From assembly GCA_964424115.1 (NCBI GenBank), contig CAYRHN010000011.1, positions 1 to 64,000 on the forward strand: 64,000 bases of DNA, read 5' to 3'. This stretch comes from CAYRHN01 sp964424115. Lineage in GTDB: Bacteria; Chloroflexota; Anaerolineae; Anaerolineales; Anaerolineaceae. This document shows positions 33,257 to 41,616 of the stretch, piece by piece. The translations under genes and the position numbers were made by a program. The first letter of the stretch is position 1. Each line of letters begins with the position of its first letter. The notes under the pieces were generated by a model. The model was given only the letters and a program-made list of their open reading frames with translations, searched no databases and was not told the origin of the DNA.

Positions 33257-34015
33257 ATGGCTCGCATTGTCATTCTTGGCTCGGCTTTCGCGGTTCCGGA
33301 TGAAACGCACGAAAATACCCACCTCTTGATCGAGGAGGAAGAGCATAAGATCCTGATCGATTGCGCCAGCAACCCGGTCCTGCACCTCAAACGGGCCGGG
33401 GTGGAGATCAACGAACTGACCGATCTGATCCTGACCCATTTCCATCCCGACCATGTCTCCGGCGTTCCGCTGCTGCTTATGGATATGTGGCTGACCGGGC
33501 GCCAATCGCCTCTGCACGTGTACGGCCTGGCGCATACTGTCGAGCGCATGCAGACCGTGATGGATCTATTTGATTGGAAAAGCTGGCCGCGTTTCTTCCC
33601 CGTCTTTTTCCATGCGCTGCCCGCCGAAGAGCGTTCGCTCTTCATCAGTAGCCCGCACTTGCGCGTGTATTCCTCGCCGGTTAGCCACCTCATCCCTACC
33701 ATCGGCCTGCGGATCGAGTTCCTCCATTCCGGCAAATCGATGGCCTATTCCTGCGACACCGAACCGTGCAGCCAGGTGCGCGAACTGGCTCGCGGCAGCG
33801 ATGTCCTCATCCATGAAGCATCCGGCGCTTCCCTGGGGCATTCCTCGGCCCAACAGGCCGCCCAGATCGCCCGCGAGGCTGGAGTGGATACCCTGTACCT
33901 GATCCATTATCCCGGCGATTCCGATATCAACCGAGGCCTGGTCAAAGAGGCCAAACAGGTCTTCGAGGGGGATGTCTACCTCACCCACGATTTTATGACC
34001 ATTCCATTCGATTAA
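33257..34015 (+). CDS. MBL-fold metallohydrolase (RNase Z-like)
   Basis: A 252-residue metallo-beta-lactamase-fold enzyme. The dinuclear metal motif is LTHFHPDHVSG (HxHxDH). Further ligands are likely in SPVSHLIPT, SCDTEP and HYPGDSD. The layout is closest to the RNase Z/arylsulfatase-like group, but the exosite of true tRNase Z is not apparent, so I give no symbol. The start follows a strong GGGAGGAGG. A rho-independent terminator shared with the convergent HNH gene lies just beyond the stop. Confidence 0.87.
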   Translation: MARIVILGSAFAVPDETHENTHLLIEEEEHKILIDCASNPVLHLKRAGVEINELTDLILTHFHPDHVSGVPLLLMDMWLTGRQSPLHVYGLAHTVERMQTVMDLFDWKSWPRFFPVFFHALPAEERSLFISSPHLRVYSSPVSHLIPTIGLRIEFLHSGKSMAYSCDTEPCSQVRELARGSDVLIHEASGASLGHSSAQQAAQIAREAGVDTLYLIHYPGDSDINRGLVKEAKQVFEGDVYLTHDFMTIPFD

Positions 34016-34044
34016 CCCCGCCTGAACTTCTTACAATAAGAACG

Positions 34045-34068
34045 GGGCAGGCCTCAGGCCTGCCCTTT
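34045..34068. terminator. Bidirectional terminator between convergent genes
   Basis: A perfect 9-bp stem, GGGCAGGCC with GGCCTGCCC, and a 3-base loop lie between the stops of the MBL and HNH genes. A short T run follows on the plus strand; the minus strand has a weaker one. Confidence 0.75.
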
Positions 34069-34073
34069 CTAAT

Positions 34074-34577
34074 TTACCATCCGCTCAGGTAATTCTCCCA
34101 CTCCTGGTATTGGTCGAGCAGGTAACCAAAAACATACATGGCCGAGGCTGGGGGTTCTTTGGGTTGGTGCAGCAGGTGCATTCCTGCTTCTTCCACCCGC
34201 CGTCCGCCCTTGCGGTGGTTGCAGACTGGGCAGGCCGCCACCACGTTCAACCAGGTGTGTTGCCCGCCCAATGAGCGCGGCAGCACGTGGTCGATGGTCA
34301 GATCCCCGGTGTGTTTGCCGCAATACTGGCAGGTGTAGCTGTCGCGCCGGAACACCTCGCGCCGGCTGAGCTTAACGATCAGGCGCGGGCGGTGGATCAT
34401 GCGGCTCAGGCGGATCACCGAGGGGCGCGGGAAGCTGGCATTGGCGCTGTGAATCACGCCCCGTCCATTCGCAACCAGGCTGGCCTTTTCCATCAGGATC
34501 AATCCGATGGCGCGCCGCACATTGCAGACGTGGATTGGCTCGTAATTGGCGTTCAACATTAATACCACATCGGCCAT
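34074..34577 (-). CDS. HNH endonuclease-family protein
   Basis: A 167-residue protein. A C-terminal HNH module carries two zinc knuckles, CQYCGKHTGD and CPVCNHRKGG, with the catalytic region LTIDHVLPRSLGG between them. The N-terminal ~75 residues (VVLMLNANYEPIHVCNVRRAI) belong to the widespread chromosomal HNH family that is not linked to a known mobile element. It presumably cleaves or nicks nucleic acid, but its physiological role is unknown. It is transcribed divergently from the epimerase gene. Confidence 0.88.
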   Translation of the reverse strand: MADVVLMLNANYEPIHVCNVRRAIGLILMEKASLVANGRGVIHSANASFPRPSVIRLSRMIHRPRLIVKLSRREVFRRDSYTCQYCGKHTGDLTIDHVLPRSLGGQHTWLNVVAACPVCNHRKGGRRVEEAGMHLLHQPKEPPASAMYVFGYLLDQYQEWENYLSGW

Positions 34578-34680
34578 TCCGCCTCACTTATGGGAAGATT
34601 ATAGCACTTAAAAGGATTGCATAGACAATAGAGTTGAGATTCTTATTCTCCCTTTAAAAATTTGGCATAAAATTAGGTTA

Positions 34681-34686
34681 TATAAT
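34681..34686 (+). promoter_or_regulatory. -10 box of the TIGR01777 epimerase gene
   Basis: TATAAT lies 21 bases upstream of the ATG at 34708, with AAGGAGG between them. A TTGGCA upstream is too close (12 bp) to be a standard -35 box. Confidence 0.4.
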
Positions 34687-34707
34687 GGTCTCTCCAAGGA
34701 GGAAACG

Positions 34708-35616
34708 ATGAACATTCTAATCGCCGGTGGAACCGGGATGCTCGGCCTGCCCTTCGCCGCATCTTTGATCGCGGACGGACATCAGGTCACCATTCTCACC
34801 CGCAGCCCGCAGACCGCGCGCCTGCCTGCCGGAGCGCAGGCGGCTGCCTGGGATGCCCGCACTGCCCAGGGCTGGCTGGCGCATCTGGAAGCGGCGGATG
34901 TGCTGGTCAACCTGGCCGGCGAGAACATCGGCGCGGGGCGCTGGACCGCCGAACGCAAAGCCCGCATCGTCTCCTCGCGCGTTCAGGCCGGCCAGGCGGT
35001 GGTGGAGGCCCTCCGCCAGGCCAAAAAGTGCCCAGCCTTGCTCCTCCAGGCTTCCGCCATCGGCTATTACGGCCCCTCCGACGACCGCGAGCTGGATGAG
35101 ACCTCGCCGGCCGGGGCCGATTACCTCTCCCGGGTCTGCCTGGAGTGGGAGGGCGCCACCCGTCCGGCCGAGGAGCTGGGCGTGCGCCGCGTGCTGCTGC
35201 GCACCGGGATCGTGTTATCTGCAAAAGGCGGCGCGCTGGAGCGGCTCTTGCTGCCCTTCCGCCTCTTTGTCGGCGGGCCGATGGGCAGCGGCAGGCAGTG
35301 GTGGCCCTGGATCCACCTCCAGGATCAGATCTGCGCCATGCGCTTCCTCCTTGAGAACCCGGCTGCCTCCGGGGCCTACAACCTGTGTGCTCCCAACCCG
35401 CTTCCCTTCCACCAGTTCGGCCGCGTGCTGGCTTCCGTCCTGCGCCGGCCCTACTGGCTGCCGGTCCCGGCCTTTGCCCTGCGTCTGCTCCTCGGCGAGA
35501 TGAGCACCCTGGTGTTGGACGGCCAGCGCGCCTTGCCCCGCCGCCTGCTCCAGGCCGGCTTCACCTTTCGATACCCCGAACTCAAACCGGCATTAGAGGA
35601 TTTGTTCAATAAGTAG
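34708..35616 (+). CDS. TIGR01777-family NAD(P)-binding epimerase/reductase
   Basis: A 302-residue short-chain dehydrogenase-like protein. The N-terminal nucleotide-binding motif is IAGGTGMLGLPFA. The family marker NLAGENIGAGRWT, ASAIGYYG and the C-terminal DUF1731-type end (LLGEMSTLVLDGQRALPRRLLQAGFTF, abbreviated here) match the YfcH/SulA-like group. The catalytic Tyr is in the YYG segment. Members are widespread but without a settled substrate. A strong AAGGAGG precedes the ATG. Confidence 0.88.
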   Translation: MNILIAGGTGMLGLPFAASLIADGHQVTILTRSPQTARLPAGAQAAAWDARTAQGWLAHLEAADVLVNLAGENIGAGRWTAERKARIVSSRVQAGQAVVEALRQAKKCPALLLQASAIGYYGPSDDRELDETSPAGADYLSRVCLEWEGATRPAEELGVRRVLLRTGIVLSAKGGALERLLLPFRLFVGGPMGSGRQWWPWIHLQDQICAMRFLLENPAASGAYNLCAPNPLPFHQFGRVLASVLRRPYWLPVPAFALRLLLGEMSTLVLDGQRALPRRLLQAGFTFRYPELKPALEDLFNK

Positions 35617-35737
35617 CGGTTGACTGGCACTAACCTTCCGCTGCAATTACGAATTCCTTCTTGAAATCACCCGATTATGCGCTAAGATAGAATCAGGTCT
35701 GGTTCTTCTATATTAATTTTTTCAATAGGAGGGCGAA

Positions 35738-36640
35738 ATGAGCATTCGATCTTTGGCCGGTATTGGATTATTGGTCATGGTTCTATCAGCCTGCGGTCCT
35801 GGTGGCTTGAAGCAAACCTCTACTGCTCCCGCTGGCGTTGATCCTACATCGACCTCCTTGCCGCAGGGGGATGCAGTACCCTGCCTGCCTGGGCTGCCGA
35901 TGCCCCCTGCTGCGATGTCGGACGAGGCTGCAACCACCGATTATCTCAACACGATTGCTACCCTGGGAGGAAAGGTGGGGTGGTTTGATCCTGGTGCGGA
36001 ATTCCGCGCTTACACAGTTCTGATGGCTCCCGATGACGTAGAGACCTTCTTCGAGGATGCCATGCAGGCACAAGGCTGGGAGCAGATTGGGCACAAATCG
36101 GGCAAGAATTGGGGGTTTTTCAGCTGGCAAAAAGACTTGCAGCGCGTGCAGTTCCTCACCGGGGAAGCAAGTATGGGCGCGCTCTTCATCCTGGCCTGCA
36201 GCACGCAGCCTCCCGAACCCACCGCCATTGCAATCCAGACCCTGGACTACAAGGCTGCCTTTGAGTTCCTGCGCTCGCTGACCGGTTACTCGGACATGGA
36301 ATTCTACAGCTATGCGTCCTATGCCACGGACGCCCAGGCGCTCAGTTCGAACTACCTGGTCTCGGGCTATTCGGTGAACGCCGAGAAGTTCTGCTATATC
36401 ACCTCCGATCCTGGCCAAGGCGCGGTGGAGCTGACCTGCCGTGACCAGGCGGATGCTCCCACCGACCCGATGGTTGGCGACCTCTCCGTGCTTAAAGATG
36501 GCATTGACCTGGTGGATGAAGCCTTCGCGATGAACAAGCCTTGCGCGGAGCCGTTCAATTTCGCCATTAATCTGACCCAACGCAATGCCCAGTTTCTCTG
36601 CGACGCGGTCTGGAGCCAGGATATCGATGTATATAAATAA
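35738..36640 (+). CDS. Lipoprotein of unknown function
   Basis: A 300-residue secreted lipoprotein. The signal peptide ends in the lipobox LSAC (Cys at about residue 19), followed by a Thr/Ser/Pro-rich linker. The mature part appears to contain two related alpha-beta units (VETFFEDAMQAQGWEQIG is one helix-strand element) and a few cysteines. I do not recognise the family. It has a GGAGGG ribosome-binding site. The tyrS leader follows about 80 bp downstream. Confidence 0.72.
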   Translation: MSIRSLAGIGLLVMVLSACGPGGLKQTSTAPAGVDPTSTSLPQGDAVPCLPGLPMPPAAMSDEAATTDYLNTIATLGGKVGWFDPGAEFRAYTVLMAPDDVETFFEDAMQAQGWEQIGHKSGKNWGFFSWQKDLQRVQFLTGEASMGALFILACSTQPPEPTAIAIQTLDYKAAFEFLRSLTGYSDMEFYSYASYATDAQALSSNYLVSGYSVNAEKFCYITSDPGQGAVELTCRDQADAPTDPMVGDLSVLKDGIDLVDEAFAMNKPCAEPFNFAINLTQRNAQFLCDAVWSQDIDVYK

Positions 36641-36708
36641 AATGAATAATTAGGGATTAATCCGCCCTTGCGGGGCAAATTTGTACCCAAGAAACACTTC
36701 TTTCGCGG

Positions 36709-36714
36709 TATAAT
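36709..36714 (+). promoter_or_regulatory. -10 box of the tyrS leader
   Basis: TATAAT ends six bases before the leader-peptide ATG at 36721. The spacing equals that of the leaderless genes elsewhere in the window, so the leader peptide is probably read from the very 5' end of the message. No good -35 box is visible at 17-18 bp; TTGTAC at 36681 is 22 bp away. Confidence 0.55.
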
Positions 36715-36720
36715 ACCTTC

Positions 36721-36750
36721 ATGGTATTAACCTATTATTACGTTTCCTGA
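36721..36750 (+). CDS. tyrS leader peptide with three consecutive Tyr codons
   Basis: A nine-codon reading frame, MVLTYYYVS then TGA. TAT-TAT-TAC (36733-36741) gives three tyrosines in a row just upstream of the tyrosyl-tRNA synthetase gene. It is followed 28 bases later by a strong terminator hairpin. By analogy with amino-acid biosynthetic leaders, scarcity of Tyr-tRNA would stall the ribosome and change leader folding. The start lies at or near the transcript's 5' end. It is too short to judge by codon statistics; position and content are the evidence. Confidence 0.7.
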   Translation: MVLTYYYVS

Positions 36751-36777
36751 ACTCATTTTTAAACCGGCTGCACTCTG

Positions 36778-36809
36778 GCGCGTCCTGGCAGGCCCGGGCG
36801 CGCTTTTTT
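36778..36809 (+). terminator. Attenuator hairpin in the tyrS leader
   Basis: GCGCGTCC (36778-36785) pairs with GGGCGCGC (36796-36803), eight pairs with one G-T, and is followed by six T residues. It lies after the Tyr leader peptide and 35 bases before the tyrS ATG, so it would cut transcription before tyrS. A competing helix of GGCTGC (36766-36771) with GCAGGCC (36788-36794, one bulge) is possible but weak. Confidence 0.75.
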
Positions 36810-36844
36810 ATTAAGTCATAATTCACTCTTTTTGGAGGCACACG

Positions 36845-38056
36845 ATGAACATCGAGCAGCAAGTAGAATATCTGATGCAGGGCACCGAATACGGCGACAA
36901 GAACCTCGAGCAGACCATGCGCAACGAGCTGCGCCAGCGCCTGATCGAGGCGGAAAAGGAAGGCCGCCCGCTGCGCGTATACTGCGGTTACGACCCGCGC
37001 AAGGCCGACTTGCACCTCGGCCACACGGTCACCATGCGCAAGCTGCGCCAGTTCCAGGAGCTGGGCCACGAGGTCACCTTCCTGATCGGGACCTTCACCT
37101 CGCTGATCGGTGACCCCTCCGACAAGGATATCCTCCGCCCGCAGCTGGCCAACGACGAAGTGGAAGCCAACGCCCGTACTTACGCTGAGCAGGCCTTCCG
37201 CATCCTGGATCCCAAGAAGACGGTCGTGCGCTACAACGCCGAGTGGCTTTCCGGGCTGACCTTCGCCCAGTTGATCCACCTGGCCTCCAACTTCACCATC
37301 CAGCAGTTCCTCACCCGCGAGAACTTCAAGGTGCGCTGGGAGAAGAACGACGCCCTCTACCTGCATGAGATGTTCTACGCTATCATGCAGGGTTACGATG
37401 CCTTCGCCCTCAAGGCGGATGTGCAGGTGGGCGGCACCGACCAGCTCTTCAATATTGTCACCGCCGCGCGCAAGATCATGACCTACATGGGCGAGAAACC
37501 TAACATCGGCATCATCCTCGGCATCCTGCCCGGCACCGACGGCGTGGTCAAGATGAGCAAATCCCTCGGCAACCACATCCCGATCAATACCACCCCGGAG
37601 GATATGTACGGCAAGACGATGAGCATCCCCGATTTCTGCATGCCCACCTTTTTCAAGCTGGTCACCCGCTGGAGCCCCGACACGGTGCACAAGTACGAAG
37701 CCGCCCTCAAGGACGGCAGCATCCACCCGCGCGATATCAAGATGGCCCTCGCCTGGGAGGTGACCGCCTCCTTCTATGGAGATGAAGGCGCCAACGCCGG
37801 ACAGGAGGCCTTTGTGCGCCTCTTCCAGCAGCGCGACATCCCCGCCGAGATGCCTGATTACGCCCTCCAGCCCGGCCAGACCATCCTGGATGTGTTGGTG
37901 GCCTGCAACCTGGTCAAGTCGCGCAGCGACGGCCGCCGCCTGGTGGAGCAAAAGGGTGTTCGCCTGGATGGCGAGGTGATCAGCGACGCCCAGGCGGCTT
38001 TCCCGCACCCCGGCGTGCTGCAGGCCGGCAAACGGAATTTTGTCCGGGTTAAATAA
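36845..38056 (+). CDS. tyrS: Tyrosyl-tRNA synthetase
   Basis: A 403-residue class I aminoacyl-tRNA synthetase that charges tRNA-Tyr. The HIGH-type motif is HLGH at 57-60 and KMSKS is at 236-240. The C-terminal S4 RNA-binding domain (ILDVLVACNLVKSRSDGRRL onward) is present. The length and spacing fit the TyrZ-like subfamily. GGAGG precedes the ATG. It is preceded by an attenuation-type leader and followed by a strong bidirectional terminator, so it is a monocistronic unit. Confidence 0.97.
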   Translation: MNIEQQVEYLMQGTEYGDKNLEQTMRNELRQRLIEAEKEGRPLRVYCGYDPRKADLHLGHTVTMRKLRQFQELGHEVTFLIGTFTSLIGDPSDKDILRPQLANDEVEANARTYAEQAFRILDPKKTVVRYNAEWLSGLTFAQLIHLASNFTIQQFLTRENFKVRWEKNDALYLHEMFYAIMQGYDAFALKADVQVGGTDQLFNIVTAARKIMTYMGEKPNIGIILGILPGTDGVVKMSKSLGNHIPINTTPEDMYGKTMSIPDFCMPTFFKLVTRWSPDTVHKYEAALKDGSIHPRDIKMALAWEVTASFYGDEGANAGQEAFVRLFQQRDIPAEMPDYALQPGQTILDVLVACNLVKSRSDGRRLVEQKGVRLDGEVISDAQAAFPHPGVLQAGKRNFVRVK

Positions 38057-38067
38057 TTCTCTTCAAT

Positions 38068-38100
38068 AAAAAAGGATGGGCGAGTGCCCATCCTTTTTTT
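38068..38100. terminator. Bidirectional rho-independent terminator
   Basis: AAAAAAGGATGGGC pairs perfectly with GCCCATCCTTTTTT around a GAGT loop. The flanking A and T runs make it functional in both directions, ending tyrS from the left and the RodA-PBP operon from the right. Confidence 0.9.
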
Positions 38101-38112
38101 AGATTCATATCT

Positions 38113-40713
38113 TTATGGTTGGAACATTGCCTGGCCGATCTGTTCGGCCAGCGGAGGGTTGTTCTCCTCCAGCACCAACGCCAGCGCCAGGGGAGTGCCC
38201 TGCCAGTCGGGCAACGTCCCGCCCAGGTACCAGGTCACCATCTTTCCGCTCTCGGCACTGTGCGCGGTGGCCACCACCTGCCAGTAAGCCTCGTTGCCGT
38301 AGCGCAGCGATTCGGCCGTCTCTGCCGCGCCGGGGATGGCGTCCGCGATTGCTTCCGGCTGCGGCAGGGCCACCCAACCGGACTGCGGCGTATCCACCGC
38401 CAGAGCGATCTGCGCCGCCGGGCGGATGCCGTTGTTGCTGAAAACCCCTGCTGCCAGCGCCATCTGCAGCGGGCTGACGCTGACCAGGTCCTGCCCTATG
38501 GCAGCGTTATTCTTGGATTGGAAGGCGCCGATCTGGGCCGGTACCGCCACCGCAAAGAGTGTCTCCGGAGCACCCAGTAAACCGTAGGCGCGGTAAAGCG
38601 CCAGCAGTTCTTGCTCGCTTAGATCGTTTCCCAGCGAGGCCGCCGCACCCGGGCAGCCGTTTGCCACCAGTCCTGCCCAATTATCCAGACTGACCGTAAC
38701 AGGGCAAACCCAGGCGGTTCCGTTAAAATTGGTTCCCCGGCTGGTGGCTTCTTCGGGCAGGCGACCGGCTGCCCCCAGCGCGTTGTATTCCAGCAGCCCG
38801 ATCGTCGCCCCAGGCATATACTGTCCCTGCGTGGCGCGGTTGATCAGTGGAGCGGATGAATCGTTGCTCCAGGCGGACCAAAATTCATCCATTTGGTTGG
38901 CATCGAAATGGGGGTGCGAGGCCATGGCCAGGATCTCGCCAGTGTTGGCGTTCAACAGCACCAGCGCGCCGGAGTGGTCGCCCAGCAGATTATCCGCGCG
39001 GGTCTGCAATTCCAGGTCGATCGTCAGGCGCACATCCAGCCCTTCGGGGGGTTGGGCGTAGAGCAGGTGTTGGATCCAGATGCTGGCTTCCGGGGCGCCG
39101 TTCAATCCGGCCAGGGAATCGTCCAGGGCAGATTCCAGCCCGGAAAGGCCGAAAGTAGGATGCGCATAGCCGATTATTGGGCTGAGGAGTGGGTAGGTTA
39201 CCAGCCGTTCGTAGCTGCCCGAAGCCCCGATTGTTTCGGACAAGGGCCGGTTGGAACGATCCAGCAGGCTCCCGCGCGCCACGTAGCGGCTGTCGATCAC
39301 CCAGCGCAGGTTGTCGCTGCGCGCCTGCAGATCATTGCCGCGCACCACATTCCACCAGCCTGCGATCAATCCCACGGCCAGCAACCCTCCCAGCACGATC
39401 CCGCCCATCACCAGGTAAGGCTGGTGGTTGGGCAGGGGGGCGGGTTCTTCCTCATTAGTGTCGCTGATCCGCGCCAGCAGCAGCACCGCCGCCAGGGCGG
39501 TCAGCAGCGAAGAACCGCCGTAGGAGACGAACGGCAGGGTCACCCCGGTCAGCGGCAGCAGGCGCAGGTTGCCCCCGGTGATCAGGATGGTCTGCGCCCC
39601 CAGGTACAACCCCAGCCCGCCGGCCAGGTAGCGCTGGTAGAGGTTCGGCGCGCGCAGTGAGATCAACAAGGCCCGTCCGGCCAGCAGTCCCATGCACAGC
39701 AGGATGCCCAGCGCGCCGATCAATCCGTTCTCCTCTGCGATCCCGGCAAAAATAAAATCTGAATTGACCACCGGCACCAATCCCGGCGAGCCCAACCCCG
39801 GCCCGCTGCCCAGAAGGCTCCCCGAACTGGCGGCGATCAGCGACTGCACGATCTGGTAGGAATCGCCGCTTGGGTCGGCCCACGGGTTCAGCCAGGCATC
39901 CACCCGCACCTGGATCACGCTGAACATGCTGTAGCCCAACACCAGGGCCGCCAGCAATCCGATCCCGCTCAGGATCAGGATGCGCCGCCGCCCGGAGGCC
40001 AGGTAGATCACGCCGGTGTACAGCGCGATGAAGATCGAGGCGGTGCCCAGGTCGCGCTGCGCCACCAGGATTGCCAGCGACAGCCCCAACAGTAGCAGGG
40101 TTGGCAGCAGCACGCGCGGCAGTCGGAATCCCAGCGGTAGGTTATCCGCCAGGTAAGCCGCCAGGTAGATGATCAACAGCAATTTCAGTGGCTCAGACGG
40201 CTGCAGGTAGATCCCGCAGCAGCCCAGCCACAGGCGCGGACCGCTGCCCGATGGGTTCGTTCCGAACAGAAAGGTCAGTCCGGTCAGCAGCAGCCCGCCC
40301 ACCAGCCAGATATACTTGTAACGGCGCAGCAAGGCCAGCAGGCGCCCGGCGCGCAATCCAAAGAAAAGCCCCGCCCCGCCCAACAGCAGCCAGATTGTCT
40401 GGCGCAGGCCGAAGCCGTCGTCCAATCGCCAGATCGTCAGCATGCCCCAGCCGGTCAGCAGCCCGGCCAGCGGCAGCAGGTAGGGATCGCGTTCCGGCAG
40501 GCGCCGGCAGAATTCTCGATGCAGGATGCCAAAGGTCAGCAGCCAGGCGGCAAAGCCGATCCAGTGCGTCCAGCGCAGTTCCAGCACCACCTCGTGGGTG
40601 CGCACCACCGTCGCCAGGGTCAGCGCTGCGCTGTAGATCAGCAGGAACAGCGCCGCCAGCCACAGCAGGCGCGCCTGGAGTTGATCCTTGGGAGCGGACG
40701 AGGTGGGGAACAA
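38113..40713 (-). CDS. RodA/FtsW-PBP fusion with inactivated transpeptidase domain
   Basis: An 866-residue fusion. Residues about 15-435 form a SEDS glycosyltransferase with about 12 helices, the catalytic Asp in AQRDLGTASI, and the family segment FVSYGGSSLL. After a membrane helix (about 450-470) comes a class B PBP region starting RGSLLDRSNRPL, with GLSGLESALDDSL. The transpeptidase motifs are gone. The SxxK box reads A636-T-I-G639 within YMPGATIG, the SxN region reads VANGCPGAA, and no KTG is present near the C-terminus. It can still polymerise glycan as a SEDS enzyme, with the PBP part acting as an activating or structural partner. Confidence 0.85.
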   Translation of the reverse strand: MFPTSSAPKDQLQARLLWLAALFLLIYSAALTLATVVRTHEVVLELRWTHWIGFAAWLLTFGILHREFCRRLPERDPYLLPLAGLLTGWGMLTIWRLDDGFGLRQTIWLLLGGAGLFFGLRAGRLLALLRRYKYIWLVGGLLLTGLTFLFGTNPSGSGPRLWLGCCGIYLQPSEPLKLLLIIYLAAYLADNLPLGFRLPRVLLPTLLLLGLSLAILVAQRDLGTASIFIALYTGVIYLASGRRRILILSGIGLLAALVLGYSMFSVIQVRVDAWLNPWADPSGDSYQIVQSLIAASSGSLLGSGPGLGSPGLVPVVNSDFIFAGIAEENGLIGALGILLCMGLLAGRALLISLRAPNLYQRYLAGGLGLYLGAQTILITGGNLRLLPLTGVTLPFVSYGGSSLLTALAAVLLLARISDTNEEEPAPLPNHQPYLVMGGIVLGGLLAVGLIAGWWNVVRGNDLQARSDNLRWVIDSRYVARGSLLDRSNRPLSETIGASGSYERLVTYPLLSPIIGYAHPTFGLSGLESALDDSLAGLNGAPEASIWIQHLLYAQPPEGLDVRLTIDLELQTRADNLLGDHSGALVLLNANTGEILAMASHPHFDANQMDEFWSAWSNDSSAPLINRATQGQYMPGATIGLLEYNALGAAGRLPEEATSRGTNFNGTAWVCPVTVSLDNWAGLVANGCPGAAASLGNDLSEQELLALYRAYGLLGAPETLFAVAVPAQIGAFQSKNNAAIGQDLVSVSPLQMALAAGVFSNNGIRPAAQIALAVDTPQSGWVALPQPEAIADAIPGAAETAESLRYGNEAYWQVVATAHSAESGKMVTWYLGGTLPDWQGTPLALALVLEENNPPLAEQIGQAMFQP

Positions 40714-40718
40714 GGGCG

Positions 40719-41588
40719 CTAGGATTTCAGGTATTTATCGACCAGCAGGCCGAGCTTTTGGCGGGTTTCCGCCGGGATCTTCTCCGGCGCGGTCATGATC
40801 GTGTTTTCCAGCGCATGCTCGCACGTGCAGGTCTTCTCGACGTGCAGGCTCTTCACCAGCAGAGCGATGGATTTTTGCGCCAGCTGGGTGTTGTTGTTCA
40901 ACGTGCGGATCACCATTTCCACGCTCACCGCTTCTTCGCTGACGTGCCACACATCGTAATCGGTGACGTGCGCCATGCAGGTGTAGCACAACTCGGCCTC
41001 GCGCGCCAGGAAAGCTTCCGGGCAGGTGGTCATTCCGATCAGGTCCATCCGCCAGGCGCGGAACATGTTCGATTCGCCTTTGGTGGAAAAACGCGGCCCT
41101 TCGACGGTGATCATCGTCCCGCCCTGGTGCACGTTCCCGCCTGCTTCCACTACCGCTTTGAACATCTGCACTGAAAGATCGCTGCAGAACGGCTCGGCGG
41201 TGCCCACGTGCGCCACCAACCCCTCGCCAAAGAAGGTGTTGGCGCGCTTACGCGTCAGATCCACCAGTTGGTCGGGGATAACGATCTCGCCCGGGACAAA
41301 ATCTTCGCGCAGCGATCCGCACGCGTTCACCCCCACCACGCGTTCCACGCCCACTTTTTTCAAGGCGTAGATATTGGCGCGGTAGTTGACCTCGGTCGGC
41401 AGGATGAAATGCCCGATCCCGTGCCGTGCCAGAAAGGCCACGTGCGCGCCGTGCAGCTTGCCGATCATCACCGGCGAGCTGGGCTTGCCGAAGGGGGTGT
41501 CGATCTCGTGGCTCTCTACATCTTTGAGGGCTGGAAACTGATATAGCCCCGTTCCCCCGATAATTCCTAAGACAGGTTTGTCGCTCAT
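40719..41588 (-). CDS. mtnP: S-methyl-5'-thioadenosine phosphorylase
   Basis: A 289-residue nucleoside phosphorylase of the MTAP/PNP family. The N-terminal GIIGGTGLYQ is the phosphate-binding loop. GVNACGSLRED, TVEGPRFSTKGE and MTTCPEAFLAREAELCY are characteristic MTAP segments. It cleaves methylthioadenosine to adenine and methylthioribose-1-phosphate for methionine salvage. GAGGAGG precedes the ATG at MSDKPV. It stands five bases before the RodA-PBP gene and 28 bp after the FHA gene, an odd member of an otherwise cell-wall operon. Confidence 0.93.
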   Translation of the reverse strand: MSDKPVLGIIGGTGLYQFPALKDVESHEIDTPFGKPSSPVMIGKLHGAHVAFLARHGIGHFILPTEVNYRANIYALKKVGVERVVGVNACGSLREDFVPGEIVIPDQLVDLTRKRANTFFGEGLVAHVGTAEPFCSDLSVQMFKAVVEAGGNVHQGGTMITVEGPRFSTKGESNMFRAWRMDLIGMTTCPEAFLAREAELCYTCMAHVTDYDVWHVSEEAVSVEMVIRTLNNNTQLAQKSIALLVKSLHVEKTCTCEHALENTIMTAPEKIPAETRQKLGLLVDKYLKS

Positions 41589-41616
41589 AATTGCCTCCTC
41601 AATGGATTCGTAAAGG

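Noticed and set aside
36720..36844. T-box riboswitch upstream of tyrS
   Set aside because: The leader is too short and lacks a T-box-like AGGGTGGNACCGCG element; the Tyr leader peptide explains it better.
38113..40713. Frameshift separating RodA and PBP
   Set aside because: The frame is continuous through the junction; only the catalytic motifs are missing, which is degeneration rather than an assembly break.
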